Assembly (NCBI RefSeq): GCF_012927185.1
Contig: NZ_JABBGB010000001.1
Location: 124,001 to 188,000 of the forward strand
Direction of reading: 5' to 3'
Origin: Pseudoflavitalea sp. G-6-1-2
Lineage (GTDB): Bacteria > Bacteroidota > Bacteroidia > Chitinophagales > Chitinophagaceae
DNA: 64,000 nucleotides
The position numbers and the translations under genes are program-made. Under the pieces are notes generated by a model. It was not told the DNA's origin. It saw nothing but the letters and a program-made list of their open reading frames with translations, and ran no database searches. This document shows, piece after piece, positions 35,615 through 45,774 of the stretch (positions within the stretch are counted from its first letter, which is position 1; each line of letters starts with the position of its first letter).

Positions 35615-38600
35615 ATGAAGAACCCTAACCGGCTGTTGCGACTGCTGATGTTTCTCAGTGTGTTTCTCTTCATATTTGATCAGAGTGGTTACGCTCAGCA
35701 GAAACAGAACTGGATCACCGCTAAGAATGGCGAAGAGATTGGCTTCTACGAATATGTTCCTGCCAATTACAAGGCCAATCCCACATTGAAATATCCCGTT
35801 ATCATTTTCCTGCATGGACATGGCGAAAGAGGCGATGGCCGCAGTCAGTTATCCAACGTATTACTGGGCGGTACTCCCCCAAGACTGATTGCAGACGGCA
35901 ATCCCATGACCTTCACCTGGAATGGCAAAACAGAATCTTTTATCGTTATCAGTCCCCAGCTCAATTCAAAATATGGATGGTGGCAGAACTGGTATATCGA
36001 TGAACTGCTCGCATACGCAGCAAAAACTTACCGCATAGATCCTGATCGCATTTTCCTTACCGGCCTGAGCATGGGCGGTGGTGGAACCTGGCAGTATGCA
36101 GGTGCATCGGTGGAAAATGCAAAGAAGTTTGCAGCTATCGGCGTATCGTGTGGTGCCTGTACAAGTATCGACAGATGCAATCTGGCAAAAGCCAATCTGC
36201 CGGTATGGGCATTCCATGCCAAGGACGATTCGAGCCCTGCTCCCTACTCCTGTACAGCCGGCACCATCGATGCCATCAGAGCCTGCAAACCCGCTGTGGA
36301 TCCGTATTTCACCACATGGGAAACGGGCGAACACTGGATCTGGGGCCGCGTGTACGATCCCGAATACAACTGGCAAAATCCCAACTTATACGAATGGTTC
36401 CTGGCGCAGAACAGAAGTCTGCCCGTGAATCAACGCCCTGTAATTGTTGCACCTGATGTAACAGTCACTTCCTCTGTAGCTACAACTGTGCTTGACGCTT
36501 CCAAATCGACCGATGCCGATGGAAAAATTTTACGCTATGTATGGAGAAAGGTTTCCGGCCCGGGTAACGGCACACTTTCCGCTCTTTACAATACCGACGG
36601 AAAAGTAACAGTGACAGATCTCGTGAACGAAGGCACTTACGTTTACGAAGTAAAAGTGATCGACGACAGAGCCGACTGGACCATCAAAAACATCACAGTA
36701 ACAGTAGTGCCCGGCGCTCCCGGCAGCAAAAGGCCGGTGGCCGATGCAGGTGCAGACTTCACGGTTTTCTATCCTTCCACTTCCTCACAACTGAACGGCA
36801 AGAACTCGTACGACCCCGATGGCAATATCGTGGGCTGGACGTGGAGTCTCGTGAAAGGCCCAACAGCAGTGAGTTTCACTAATGGCAATACATCCACTCC
36901 CACCGTAAACGGATTGGGACTGGGAACCTATACTTTCAAACTCGTAGTAACTGATAATAACGGTATCTCAGATGATGACGAAGTAGTGGTTACAGTTAGT
37001 CCGGCTAACATATTGCCTGTAGCAAAAGCAGGTGCAGACATCTATCTCACGCTTCCAACCAACACTACAACACTCGATGGCAGCAGTTCCTACGATTCGG
37101 ATGGAGAGCTCAAAGCTTATGAATGGAGCTATATCAGCGGCCCGGCAAAGTATAAAATAGTCTCGCCTACTTCCGTAAAATCTGCCCTCACAGATCTTGA
37201 AGAAGGAACTTATGAATTCAAACTGAGGGTATGGGATAACTGGTACAACTCCACCAACGACACAATAAAAGTATTTGTGGGAAAGGATCCCGCCCCGGTG
37301 AATCGCCCACCAGTGGCGGACGCGGGGCCAGACAGAACAATCACACTGCCCATAAAAAGTACCACACTCGACGGGAGCAAATCTGCGGACCCCGACAACA
37401 ATATCACTTCTTACCAATGGATCAAAATAAGCGGCCCTGCTGCGCATGATATTGCCAACAGCACCGCAGCTTCAACCACGGTAGACAACCTGGAAGAAGG
37501 AACCTATGAATTTCAACTGACCGTTAAAGATGCAGAAGGATTATCCTCCACCGATGTAATGACCATCACGGTGAAAGTTCCGATGAATCTGCCACCTGTG
37601 GCGAATGCAGGCCCGGATCGCAATATCACATTGCCACTGAACACCACAACGCTCGATGGATCTGCCTCTTCCGATCCCGAAGGTCAGGCACTTTCTTATG
37701 AATGGAGCTGGGTAAGCGGTCCAGCCGTGTATGATATCGGAGACAAAACCGCTGTTATCACCGGCATCAATGCGCTGGTACAGGGAACCTATCAGTTCAA
37801 ACTGAAGGTTACCGACAAAGGTGGACTCAGTTCCGAAGCATTGGTAAATGTGATAGTAAACCCTGTACTTCCTCCCGACAACAAACCTCCGGTAGCCAAT
37901 GCTGGCGCGGATTTCACAGTGCAGCTTCCCAACAATGGCACACTCGATGGCAAAAGCAGTTCAGACATCGATGGCAGCATTGCCAAATACGAATGGACCC
38001 TCGTGAAAGGCGCGGGCACTTACACGATCGCCAATAAAAATGCGGCATCAACACAGATCAGCGCACTCGTTGCCGGCACATACGAATTCAAACTGACAGT
38101 AACAGATAATGGAGGCCTTACTTCTTCCGACAATGTAGTAGTTACTGTAAAGCCCATTCCCAACAAACCGCCTGTAGCAAATGCCGGAACCGATATCACA
38201 TTGCAGCTTCCTGCGAATACAGCAAAGCTCGATGGTTCACTCAGCACTGATCCTGAGAGTAAGCCACTGACCTATGAATGGAGCTACGTAAATGGGCCAA
38301 CACCGTACAGCATTGCGAATAAGAATGCAGCCGTTACCAATGTATCGGCCCTAACCGATGGAACTTACCAATTCAAACTTACAGTAACAGATGAAGGCGG
38401 ACTCAGTGCCAGCGACATTGTGCAGATAACAGTAAAACCACTGCCGCCCAATAAATTACCGATAGCCAATGCAGGGGCCGACTTCACAGTATTTCTTCCG
38501 AATCCGGTGATAAAGCTGGATGGAAGGGCTTCCAATGATCCGGATGGAAGCATCGTTTCGTACAAATGGACCAGGATCAAAGGTCCCGGTACCGTTACCA

Positions 38601-39286
38601 TTTCAGGAGATGCAACAGCACAGGCAACAGTGGCCAATGCCATTGCGGGTGTGCATGAATTTGAACTGGTTGTGAAAGACAACAGAGGCGGCATCGATAA
38701 AGACACGGTTGCCATAACAGTGAAAGAGAAACCCAATGTTGCGCCGAAAGCCAATGCAGGCAAGGATATTACGATATATGTACCTACCAGTTCTGTGAAG
38801 CTGGATGGCTCTGAATCAACGGATAGCGATGGCCGGATAACCCTTTCGCAATGGAGACAGATCGGAGGTCCGGAAGAAGAAGCCACCATTGTTGAACCTT
38901 CGGGACTCAGAACAGAAGTGAACAGATTGGGGGTAGGTATCTATCTCTTTGAATTGATGGTAGTTGACGATAAAGGAGGCATTGGAAAAGACACGGTGCA
39001 GGTTGAAGTGATAAATAATTTTAAGTCTGATGAAAACTTTGCTGTCTATCCTAATCCAACAATAAACGGGACGGTGTATCTTCGCTGCATCAGCGACACC
39101 CGTGGAGAAGGCATATTAAAAATTTATGATGTGAATGGAAGGCTGATGAAGGCTATCAGGGTGCCGCGATCACAGTCTGTAACCATTCAGACGATTTCAG
39201 TTGCAGATCTTTTACCGGGTATTTACTATCTTGACTTCATTATCGGCAATCAGAAACGAATGCATTCGAAACTGATGAAACGGTAA
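35615..39286 (+). CDS. Secreted esterase-like protein with nine PKD-type repeats and T9SS tail
   Basis: 1223 residues. A signal peptide (LLMFLSVFLFIFDQSGYAQ) is followed by an alpha/beta-hydrolase domain (about 32-270) with oxyanion FLHGHGERGDG, S152 in GLSMGGGGTW, D204/D205 and H240 in GEHWIWG. Nine PKD/cadherin-like repeats of about 93 residues follow (each with PVANAG, LDGSxSxDPDG, YEWxxxSGP and GTYEFKLTVTD), and a Por_Sor tail (FAVYPNPTINGTVYL) ends the protein. The catalytic domain resembles extracellular carboxylesterases of the PHB-depolymerase/feruloyl-esterase kind. Exported by the type IX system. The 967-residue protein downstream is a close paralog. Confidence 0.92.
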   Translation: MKNPNRLLRLLMFLSVFLFIFDQSGYAQQKQNWITAKNGEEIGFYEYVPANYKANPTLKYPVIIFLHGHGERGDGRSQLSNVLLGGTPPRLIADGNPMTFTWNGKTESFIVISPQLNSKYGWWQNWYIDELLAYAAKTYRIDPDRIFLTGLSMGGGGTWQYAGASVENAKKFAAIGVSCGACTSIDRCNLAKANLPVWAFHAKDDSSPAPYSCTAGTIDAIRACKPAVDPYFTTWETGEHWIWGRVYDPEYNWQNPNLYEWFLAQNRSLPVNQRPVIVAPDVTVTSSVATTVLDASKSTDADGKILRYVWRKVSGPGNGTLSALYNTDGKVTVTDLVNEGTYVYEVKVIDDRADWTIKNITVTVVPGAPGSKRPVADAGADFTVFYPSTSSQLNGKNSYDPDGNIVGWTWSLVKGPTAVSFTNGNTSTPTVNGLGLGTYTFKLVVTDNNGISDDDEVVVTVSPANILPVAKAGADIYLTLPTNTTTLDGSSSYDSDGELKAYEWSYISGPAKYKIVSPTSVKSALTDLEEGTYEFKLRVWDNWYNSTNDTIKVFVGKDPAPVNRPPVADAGPDRTITLPIKSTTLDGSKSADPDNNITSYQWIKISGPAAHDIANSTAASTTVDNLEEGTYEFQLTVKDAEGLSSTDVMTITVKVPMNLPPVANAGPDRNITLPLNTTTLDGSASSDPEGQALSYEWSWVSGPAVYDIGDKTAVITGINALVQGTYQFKLKVTDKGGLSSEALVNVIVNPVLPPDNKPPVANAGADFTVQLPNNGTLDGKSSSDIDGSIAKYEWTLVKGAGTYTIANKNAASTQISALVAGTYEFKLTVTDNGGLTSSDNVVVTVKPIPNKPPVANAGTDITLQLPANTAKLDGSLSTDPESKPLTYEWSYVNGPTPYSIANKNAAVTNVSALTDGTYQFKLTVTDEGGLSASDIVQITVKPLPPNKLPIANAGADFTVFLPNPVIKLDGRASNDPDGSIVSYKWTRIKGPGTVTISGDATAQATVANAIAGVHEFELVVKDNRGGIDKDTVAITVKEKPNVAPKANAGKDITIYVPTSSVKLDGSESTDSDGRITLSQWRQIGGPEEEATIVEPSGLRTEVNRLGVGIYLFELMVVDDKGGIGKDTVQVEVINNFKSDENFAVYPNPTINGTVYLRCISDTRGEGILKIYDVNGRLMKAIRVPRSQSVTIQTISVADLLPGIYYLDFIIGNQKRMHSKLMKR

Positions 39287-39975
39287 GTACCTGTTTCAAT
39301 ATTACGCCCGCCGGAAGGCGAGCGATTGGTAACGCTCCCAGTATGTGAAGGATTTACTCAAAAGTGTTACCCGTCGCTCTCCTTTTTTGCGGGCGTTTTT
39401 TATTCGAATAACTGCTACGCACAAGTCAAAATTCTACTACAACTTATATCAAAAAACTGAACTACCTTTTTAGCCTGTTCAGTTGCAAAAAATCTATGAC
39501 TAACCGTGACGAGGGGCATTGCCTGAACATTGCCATCTTCTGAAACCCTTGTCCGGTCTGACTTTTACGGATCATAAAAAATCTCTTTCTTCTAACACGT
39601 TCGCTTCCTTGCATTCAGAACGTTTATCTGAAATTATTTCATGCTGTTTTATGCTACCGCGGCAAAATTGTTGAGGTTTTCATACATCTTGGTATAGTAA
39701 TTGCGCATTTTGATGTCTGAAAATCTTTCCCTATCAAAGCCCGGTAAGTTCGATTAGTAGAGATCCGTTTTAGTTCCCGCCTAAGTGTTTTCAGGGGATG
39801 ATGCGAGCTTTATTTGTACCGGCATCAGTTGTATTCCTTATCTGAAAAATTGTAAACAGGTCTGCTGCGATGGACGCATTGCTGTATTTGCATTGCTGCC
39901 ATTGGCTATGATCATTCATGGATGATCGTAACAGGATTCTTATTTCATTACCTCGGAAAACACATTTGATTTTCT
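39287..39975 (+). other. Long intergenic region between the two esterase paralogs
   Basis: 689 bp. The first 120 bp hold the structured terminator at 39304-39402. The remainder is AT-rich with no convincing frame; TTTATTTG at about 39810 is a near match to a -7 box but has no partner. Nothing else recognised. Confidence 0.45.
39304..39402 (+). terminator. Large multi-stem terminator-like structure
   Basis: Outer stem ACGCCCGC (39304-39311) pairs with GCGGGCGT (39389-39396), with inner helices GGCGAGCG/CGCTCTCC and GGTAAC/GTTACC, then a T-run at 39396-39401. Nearly 100 bp, much longer than an ordinary intrinsic terminator. Confidence 0.6.
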
Positions 39976-42879
39976 ATGAGAAACTTTTTACCCGCCTTGC
40001 TGGGCATCTTCATTACGATGTCTGCAGCAGCACAACACGAACCCAAGGGTATTACAGCCAGCAATGGAGAATACATCGGGTTCTATCAATTCCTTCCTCC
40101 CGACTACAACAAAGATTCGAAAACGCATCCGCTGATCATCTTCCTGCATGGTGCAGGAGAAAAAGGTGATGGCACCACACAACTCAAAAACGCCTGCTGG
40201 AACGGTGTTCCCCGCGAAATCGATGAAGGCAGCAACATGACTTTCACCTGGAATGGCAAAACGGAATCGTTCATCGTGCTCACGCCGCAGCTCAATTCGA
40301 AATATGGCTGGTGGCAGAACTGGTACGTTGATGAACTGATCACCTACGCCACCAAAAACCTGCGCATCGATCCCAACAGAATTATTCTCACCGGCCTCAG
40401 CATGGGAGGTGGTGGCACCTGGCAATATGCCGGCGCATCACTCGACAATGCCAAACGACTCGCTGCCATCGGCATCAGTTGCGGAGCATGTACCAACACT
40501 ACCTGGAGCAATATGGTAAATGCCAATCTTCCCATCTGGGCATTCCATGCCGAGAACGATGGAAGCCCCGCTCCGGCCAGTTGTACCAAGGGAGCCATCA
40601 GCTCCATCAATGCACTGAACCCAACTGTGAAGCCCTATTTCACACTCTGGCCCGATGGCGACCACTGGATCTGGGGCCGCGTGTACAATACCAAATACGA
40701 ATGGCAGAATCCTAATATTTATGAGTGGTTCCTGGCACAGAACAGAAGTCTGGCGCCCAATGTGCGCCCTGTTGCCAATGCAGGCAACAATCAATCCATC
40801 ACTACCGGCACAGCCGCTGTAACGCTGAATGCCGGCGGATCTTCAGACAAAGACGGCAGGCTGCTCCGCTTTATCTGGCGCAAGGTGAGCGGTCCTTCTT
40901 TCGGCACCATCAATACTCCTGTATCTGAAAACGGCATTACCACCGTTACCAACCTCACACAGGAAGGCACTTACGTGTATGAAGTGAAAGTGGTGGACGA
41001 CAGAGCCGACTGGACCACTTCTCAGGTAACCATCACTGTTAGCAATGGTCCGGGTACAGAGAACAAGCCGCCTCTGGCACGTGCAGGCAATGATATCACC
41101 ATCACCGCTCCTGCCAACAGCGTAACATTGAACGGATCAACTTCTTCAGACCCCGATGGCAGCATTGCTTCGTGGAGCTGGAGCAAGGTAAGCGGTGCAA
41201 CAGCAGCTACCATCGCAACTCCCAACGCCAGCACCACAGTAGTGAACAATCTTACTCCCGGCAGTTATGTGTTCCGGTTAAAAGTTACTGATAACAAAGG
41301 AGCCACTGCAGAAGACGATATCACCATTACAGTGAACAAAAGCGGCGACAAGCCTACATCCTGGACGGTAAGTGCAGGAGCCGACGCCACCATTACATTG
41401 CCTGTGAACAGTGCAAAGCTCGATGGCTCGGCATCCGCCGATCCTGCTGGACCATTGCAGAAATTCGAATGGACCAAAATCAGCGGTCCTTCGCAATTCA
41501 GCATTGCCGACGCCACTGCACAAACAACCACTGCTACCAATCTTGCCGCAGGCACATATGGTTTCAAACTCACCGTATGGAACAATGCGTGGTCGCCGGA
41601 ATCGGACACAGTTTTCATCACGGTGAAAAGTGGCACTCCACCTCCACCTAATCAGCCCGTGATTCCGAAAGCAGGTGCAGACATCACCATTACATTGCCC
41701 ACAAGCAGCACCACTTTAGATGGATCTGCTTCCACCAACCCAACGGGCGAGGGCATCAAAGCGTACAAGTGGAGAAAGATATCGGGCCCTGCATCCTGCA
41801 CATTTGCCAATGCAGAAGCAGCTGTAACAGCCATCAGCAATCTTACAGAAGGCACTTACAGTTTTGAACTGATGGTATGGAATCATAAATGGGAGCCTCG
41901 TGCAGATACCGTAAACGTTAGCGTAAAAACCGGCACCAAACCATCAGGAGATGTGGTGGTGGCGAATGCCGGTACAGATATAAATCTTATCTTACCATCC
42001 AACAGCACCACACTCAATGGTTCCGCATCTGCAGACCCTACGGGTGTGATAAAAGAATACAAGTGGAAGAAGATCGCGGGCCCTGCATCTTTCACCATTG
42101 TGAATGCAGCCGCACCGATCACGTCTTTGACAGGATTAACTGAAGGTACCTACCAGTTCGAGTTGATGGTATGGGGTCATAACTGGGTGCCTCGTGCAGA
42201 CACCGTGCAGGTAACAGTGAAATCATCCACAACCGGTGGAGGCAGCAATGGAGGCGGAACCGGAGGAACAGTGGTAGTTGCCAATGCCGGTCCGGATATA
42301 GCAATTACACTTCCGGCCAGCAGCGCTTCGCTGAACGGCTCTGCGAGCCGCGACCCATTGGGCATCATCAAAGAATATAAGTGGAAGAAGATCAGCGGCC
42401 CTGCACAGTACAGCATTGCCAATCCATCGGCAGCCATTACAGCGCTCACCAACCTTACAGAGGGTGTGTACAGTTTTGAACTGATGGTATGGGGCAATAA
42501 CTGGGTTCCGCGGGCAGATACTGTACTGGTAGTAGTTTCGTCGGTTGCCAAAGCCACTATGCAGACCACTGATGCAACGCTGACCGTTCAGACAACTGTC
42601 AATGATACAAAGTCCGGTGCAACGGCAGACAAACTCCGTATCTATCCCAATCCTGCCACCAGCGTTATCAATGTAGAAACGAGCAGCAGTAAAGGCGGTA
42701 ATGCAGTAATGAAAATCTATGATGCTTCGGGTGGCCTTCTACGTAAGATCAGTTATTATCAGCAGCAGTTGTTGCAGGTGCAGCAACTGGCAGTGAGTAA
42801 TCTGAAACCCGGAGTTTATGTGATTGAAATATCCATTGAGAATAAGCCGGCGCTTGTGAGCAGGTTTATAAAGCAATAA
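39976..42879 (+). CDS. Secreted esterase-like protein with six PKD-type repeats and T9SS tail
   Basis: 967 residues. Signal peptide (LPALLGIFITMSAAAQ), then an alpha/beta-hydrolase domain (about 24-262) almost identical in pattern to the 1223-residue paralog: FLHGAGEKGDG, S142 in GLSMGGGGTW, D195 and H230 in GDHWIWG; CGACTN and NGKTESFIVLTPQLNSKYGW are shared. Six PKD-type repeats follow, the last three with a distinct MVWxxxWxPRADTV ending, then a linker and a Por_Sor tail (LRIYPNPATSVINVE). It differs from its paralog mainly by repeat number, so it probably arose by tandem duplication with repeat loss or gain. Confidence 0.92.
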   Translation: MRNFLPALLGIFITMSAAAQHEPKGITASNGEYIGFYQFLPPDYNKDSKTHPLIIFLHGAGEKGDGTTQLKNACWNGVPREIDEGSNMTFTWNGKTESFIVLTPQLNSKYGWWQNWYVDELITYATKNLRIDPNRIILTGLSMGGGGTWQYAGASLDNAKRLAAIGISCGACTNTTWSNMVNANLPIWAFHAENDGSPAPASCTKGAISSINALNPTVKPYFTLWPDGDHWIWGRVYNTKYEWQNPNIYEWFLAQNRSLAPNVRPVANAGNNQSITTGTAAVTLNAGGSSDKDGRLLRFIWRKVSGPSFGTINTPVSENGITTVTNLTQEGTYVYEVKVVDDRADWTTSQVTITVSNGPGTENKPPLARAGNDITITAPANSVTLNGSTSSDPDGSIASWSWSKVSGATAATIATPNASTTVVNNLTPGSYVFRLKVTDNKGATAEDDITITVNKSGDKPTSWTVSAGADATITLPVNSAKLDGSASADPAGPLQKFEWTKISGPSQFSIADATAQTTTATNLAAGTYGFKLTVWNNAWSPESDTVFITVKSGTPPPPNQPVIPKAGADITITLPTSSTTLDGSASTNPTGEGIKAYKWRKISGPASCTFANAEAAVTAISNLTEGTYSFELMVWNHKWEPRADTVNVSVKTGTKPSGDVVVANAGTDINLILPSNSTTLNGSASADPTGVIKEYKWKKIAGPASFTIVNAAAPITSLTGLTEGTYQFELMVWGHNWVPRADTVQVTVKSSTTGGGSNGGGTGGTVVVANAGPDIAITLPASSASLNGSASRDPLGIIKEYKWKKISGPAQYSIANPSAAITALTNLTEGVYSFELMVWGNNWVPRADTVLVVVSSVAKATMQTTDATLTVQTTVNDTKSGATADKLRIYPNPATSVINVETSSSKGGNAVMKIYDASGGLLRKISYYQQQLLQVQQLAVSNLKPGVYVIEISIENKPALVSRFIKQ

Positions 42880-42911
42880 AGTTTTTTCCAATTATCCTTT
42901 TAAAGATCGTC

Positions 42912-42946
42912 AGGGTGTACCCTCTAAGGCTACACCCTATTTTTTT
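42912..42946 (+). terminator. Intrinsic terminator after the 967-residue protein
   Basis: AGGGTGTA (42912-42919) and TACACCCT (42931-42938) form an 8-bp stem, followed by ATTTTTTT. A standard intrinsic terminator. Confidence 0.8.
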
Positions 42947-43025
42947 GCCCAAATTCAAAACAATTCCTCCCGATTTCATAACATACAGAAAATGAAGTAA
43001 TTGAACTTAAATTTTATTCAAGAAT

Positions 43026-43153
43026 ACATTTTTATGTACATAATAACGTTACTTGTCACATTTTTATGTACATAATAATGTAATGAACAACAATTTTATG
43101 TACATATTAATGTTAAACTAAACATTTTTATGTACATAATAATGTACATTTAC
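43026..43153 (+). repeat. Four tandem 32-bp repeats with palindromic core
   Basis: Four units of exactly 32 bp start at 43026, 43058, 43090 and 43122. Each opens with ACATTTTTATGTACATAA (copy 3 differs by two bases) and holds the palindrome TTATGTACATAA (TTATGTACATAT in copy 3) at 43032, 43064, 43096 and 43128. The last six to eight bases vary. The array ends 66 bp before the DUF4143 ATPase start. The exact pitch, about three helical turns, places every palindrome on one face of the DNA, as for cooperative protein-binding boxes. A related ATGTACATAA occurs at about 48473. Confidence 0.85.
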
Positions 43154-43219
43154 AGTAGCAAGTTATCCCGAATTCATAACAAAGCCGCCGAAAGCATACT
43201 TGTTTTTACCTTTTGATCC

Positions 43220-44530
43220 ATGTACAGAAATGAGATAAAACGACTATTGGCCTGGAAGCAATCCAAAGGCAGGAAACCAATGATCATCAGAGGTGCCAGG
43301 CAGGTTGGAAAAACCTGGCTCATGAAAGAGTTTGGCAAAACTTACAAACAATCAGTGTACGTGAACTTTGAGAGCAACACAACCTTGCGCTCCATGTTTG
43401 AAGAGGACTTTGACATTCGCCGGATTATCACAGCCATTCAAATCGCTACCAATACTCAGATCGACCCCGCAAATACATTACTGATTTTTGACGAAATACA
43501 AGAAGCGTCTGGCGCCCTAACATCATTGAAGTATTTCCATGAAAATGCACCGGAATTCAATATCGTTTCAGCCGGCTCACTATTGGGAGTTGCTTTGAAT
43601 CAGCAAACCTCATTTCCAGTTGGGAAGGTTGAATTCATGGATCTGTATCCATTAGATTTCATAGAGTTCCTTGAAGCAATCAATGAGAAACCACTTGCAG
43701 AAATCATCAAAAAGCAGGATTGGGAGCTGGTTACCGGATTCAAATCGAACTTGATTGACTTACTGCGGCAATACTATTTTATTGGAGGAATGCCGGAAGT
43801 TGTACAATCGTTTGCCAACGAAAAAGACTTCACAAAGGCAAGAACCATCCAACAACGCATTCTTTATTCTTATGAGCAGGATTTTTCAAAGCACGCTCCT
43901 GCAAGTGTAGTTCCCCGAATCAGAATGCTGTGGAACGCAGTTCCCTCACAGCTTGCAAAGGAAAACAGAAAATTCATTTACGGAGCAATCAAACAAGGAG
44001 CCAGAGCTAAAGACTATGAAATAGCGATGTCGTGGCTACTCGATTGCGGATTGATTCATAAAGTGAACAACATCAGTAAACCCGCCATTCCACTAAAAGC
44101 ATATGAAGATATTTCTGCCTTTAAACTATATCTTGTTGATGTAGGATTACTTGGCGCAATGACCGATCTCGATCCTAAAACACTGCTCGAAGGAAATGCT
44201 GTATTTGAAGAGTTCAAAGGGGCCATCACAGAGCAATACGTTTTGCAGCAGCTGAAAGCGAATAACGTCAACAGCGTTTATTACTGGTCTCCGGATAACG
44301 CCAGATCAGAGATAGATTTTATCATTCAATTTGATGGGAAAATAATTCCTGTTGAAGTAAAAGCATCAGAAAATCTCAGAGCGCGCAGTCTACGGGTGTA
44401 TCACGAAAAATATTCCCCTGCAATCAGCATCAGAACTTCGATGTCGGATTACAGGCAGGAAGAATGGCTTTGCAATATTCCATTGTATGCGATTGCCAAT
44501 CTGCCTCAGATTTTATCAACCATGAAATAG
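43220..44530 (+). CDS. AAA ATPase with DUF4143 domain
   Basis: 436 residues, typical length. AAA_14 part: Walker A GARQVGKT at 25-32 and Walker B LLIFDEIQE (D91/E92). The C-terminal DUF4143 half has YYFIGGMPEVV and a PD-(D/E)xK-like motif, SEIDFIIQFDG then VEVKA. This large family is abundant in Bacteroidota; its function is not established, and roles in defence or mobile elements have been suggested. Base composition is more AT-rich than the neighbours. Preceded by the 32-bp repeat array, which may be its own binding site; convergent with dnaJ across a shared terminator. Confidence 0.9.
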   Translation: MYRNEIKRLLAWKQSKGRKPMIIRGARQVGKTWLMKEFGKTYKQSVYVNFESNTTLRSMFEEDFDIRRIITAIQIATNTQIDPANTLLIFDEIQEASGALTSLKYFHENAPEFNIVSAGSLLGVALNQQTSFPVGKVEFMDLYPLDFIEFLEAINEKPLAEIIKKQDWELVTGFKSNLIDLLRQYYFIGGMPEVVQSFANEKDFTKARTIQQRILYSYEQDFSKHAPASVVPRIRMLWNAVPSQLAKENRKFIYGAIKQGARAKDYEIAMSWLLDCGLIHKVNNISKPAIPLKAYEDISAFKLYLVDVGLLGAMTDLDPKTLLEGNAVFEEFKGAITEQYVLQQLKANNVNSVYYWSPDNARSEIDFIIQFDGKIIPVEVKASENLRARSLRVYHEKYSPAISIRTSMSDYRQEEWLCNIPLYAIANLPQILSTMK

Positions 44531-44552
44531 CAGTAAAGGATACACGAAAACA

Positions 44553-44581
44553 AAAGCCACCTGATCATCTCAGGTGGCTTT
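44553..44581. terminator. Bidirectional terminator between the ATPase and dnaJ
   Basis: A 12-bp perfect stem (AAAGCCACCTGA at 44553-44564 with TCAGGTGGCTTT at 44570-44581) and T-rich flanks on both strands. It serves two convergent genes. Confidence 0.85.
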
Positions 44582-44599
44582 CAAATATCTGTTCAACTT

Positions 44600-45760
44600 C
44601 TACGAAAACATTTCACGCACTTTATCGAAGAAGTTCTTCTCGCTCTTATCGGGCTGTGGCTTGAAATTAGGCGACTGCGACAGTTTCTCCAGCATCGCCT
44701 TTTCTTCGGACGTAAGGTGTTGCGGCGTCCACACATTCACATAGATCAGCTGATCACCTTTTTCGTAGCTGTTCACAGCGGGGAAACCTTTTCCTTTGAG
44801 TCGGAAGATCTTTCCACTCTGCGTACCAGCAGGTATCTTGATTTTTGCACGCCCATCGATAGTAGGCACTTCCACGTTGGTGCCGAAGGCGGCATCGGGG
44901 AATGAGAGATGCAACTCGTAAGCTACATTCAGTCCATCGCGGTGCAATTCTTTGTGTTGTTCTTCTTCGATGAGGATAATCAGATCACCTGCAGGACCTC
45001 CACGTTCACCGGCATTGCCTCTTCCGCTTACGCTGAGCTGCATGCCTTCCTGTACACCTGCCGGGATATCGATGCTTACGGTTTCTTCTCCATACACACG
45101 TCCTTCTCCTTTACAGCTTCCGCATTTGGCCGTTATCACATGCCCTTCACCGTTACAGGTTGGACAAGTGGTTACGGTCTGCATCTGACCGAGGAAGGTA
45201 TTGGTTACTTTGCGAACCTGTCCGCTTCCGCCGCAGGTACCGCAGGTTTGTGTGCTGTTCTTGTCTTTGGCGCCGCTTCCGGTACAGGTGCTGCAGACAA
45301 CGTATTTTTTTACTTTGATCTGCTTGTTTACACCTTTGGCGATCTCTTCGTAAGTGAGTTTGAGTTTAATGCGGAGATTGCTTCCGCGAACACCGCGTGA
45401 GCGCTGACCGCCTCTTCTTCCGCCACCACCGCCACCTCCGAAGAAGTTGCCGAAGATATCGTCTCCGAAAATATCACCGAACTGGCTGAAGATATCATCC
45501 ATGTTCTGTCCGCCGCCGAATCCGCCACGGCCGTTGCCGCTCATTCCTGCATGTCCAAAACGATCGTACTGTGCGCGTTTATCCTGATCGCTCAGCACTT
45601 CGTAGGCTTCTGCCGCTTCTTTGAATTTCTCCTCGGCAGCTTTATCGCCGGGGTTACGGTCAGGGTGATATTGCATGGCTACTTTCCGGTAAGCCTTTTT
45701 GATCTCATCCTGGGAGGAGCTTTTTGATACTCCCAATATTTCGTAATAATCTCTTTTCAT
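44600..45760 (-). CDS. dnaJ: Chaperone protein DnaJ
   Basis: 386 residues. J domain with YHPDRNPGD at its centre, a Gly/Phe-rich segment ([16 protein letters not shown]), four zinc-binding CxxCxGxG repeats ([32 protein letters not shown]) and a C-terminal substrate-binding domain ending [11 protein letters not shown]. It stimulates the ATPase of DnaK and presents unfolded substrates. It is 14 bp downstream of grpE, so the two form an operon; dnaK is not in the window. Confidence 0.97.
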   Translation of the reverse strand: MKRDYYEILGVSKSSSQDEIKKAYRKVAMQYHPDRNPGDKAAEEKFKEAAEAYEVLSDQDKRAQYDRFGHAGMSGNGRGGFGGGQNMDDIFSQFGDIFGDDIFGNFFGGGGGGGRRGGQRSRGVRGSNLRIKLKLTYEEIAKGVNKQIKVKKYVVCSTCTGSGAKDKNSTQTCGTCGGSGQVRKVTNTFLGQMQTVTTCPTCNGEGHVITAKCGSCKGEGRVYGEETVSIDIPAGVQEGMQLSVSGRGNAGERGGPAGDLIILIEEEQHKELHRDGLNVAYELHLSFPDAAFGTNVEVPTIDGRAKIKIPAGTQSGKIFRLKGKGFPAVNSYEKGDQLIYVNVWTPQHLTSEEKAMLEKLSQSPNFKPQPDKSEKNFFDKVREMFS

Positions 45761-45774
45761 AGAAAACCAGGGTA

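Noticed and set aside
43026-43153. Possible CRISPR array in the 32-bp repeats
   Set aside because: The variable part is only six to eight bases, too short for spacers, and no cas genes are near. It is a tandem repeat array.
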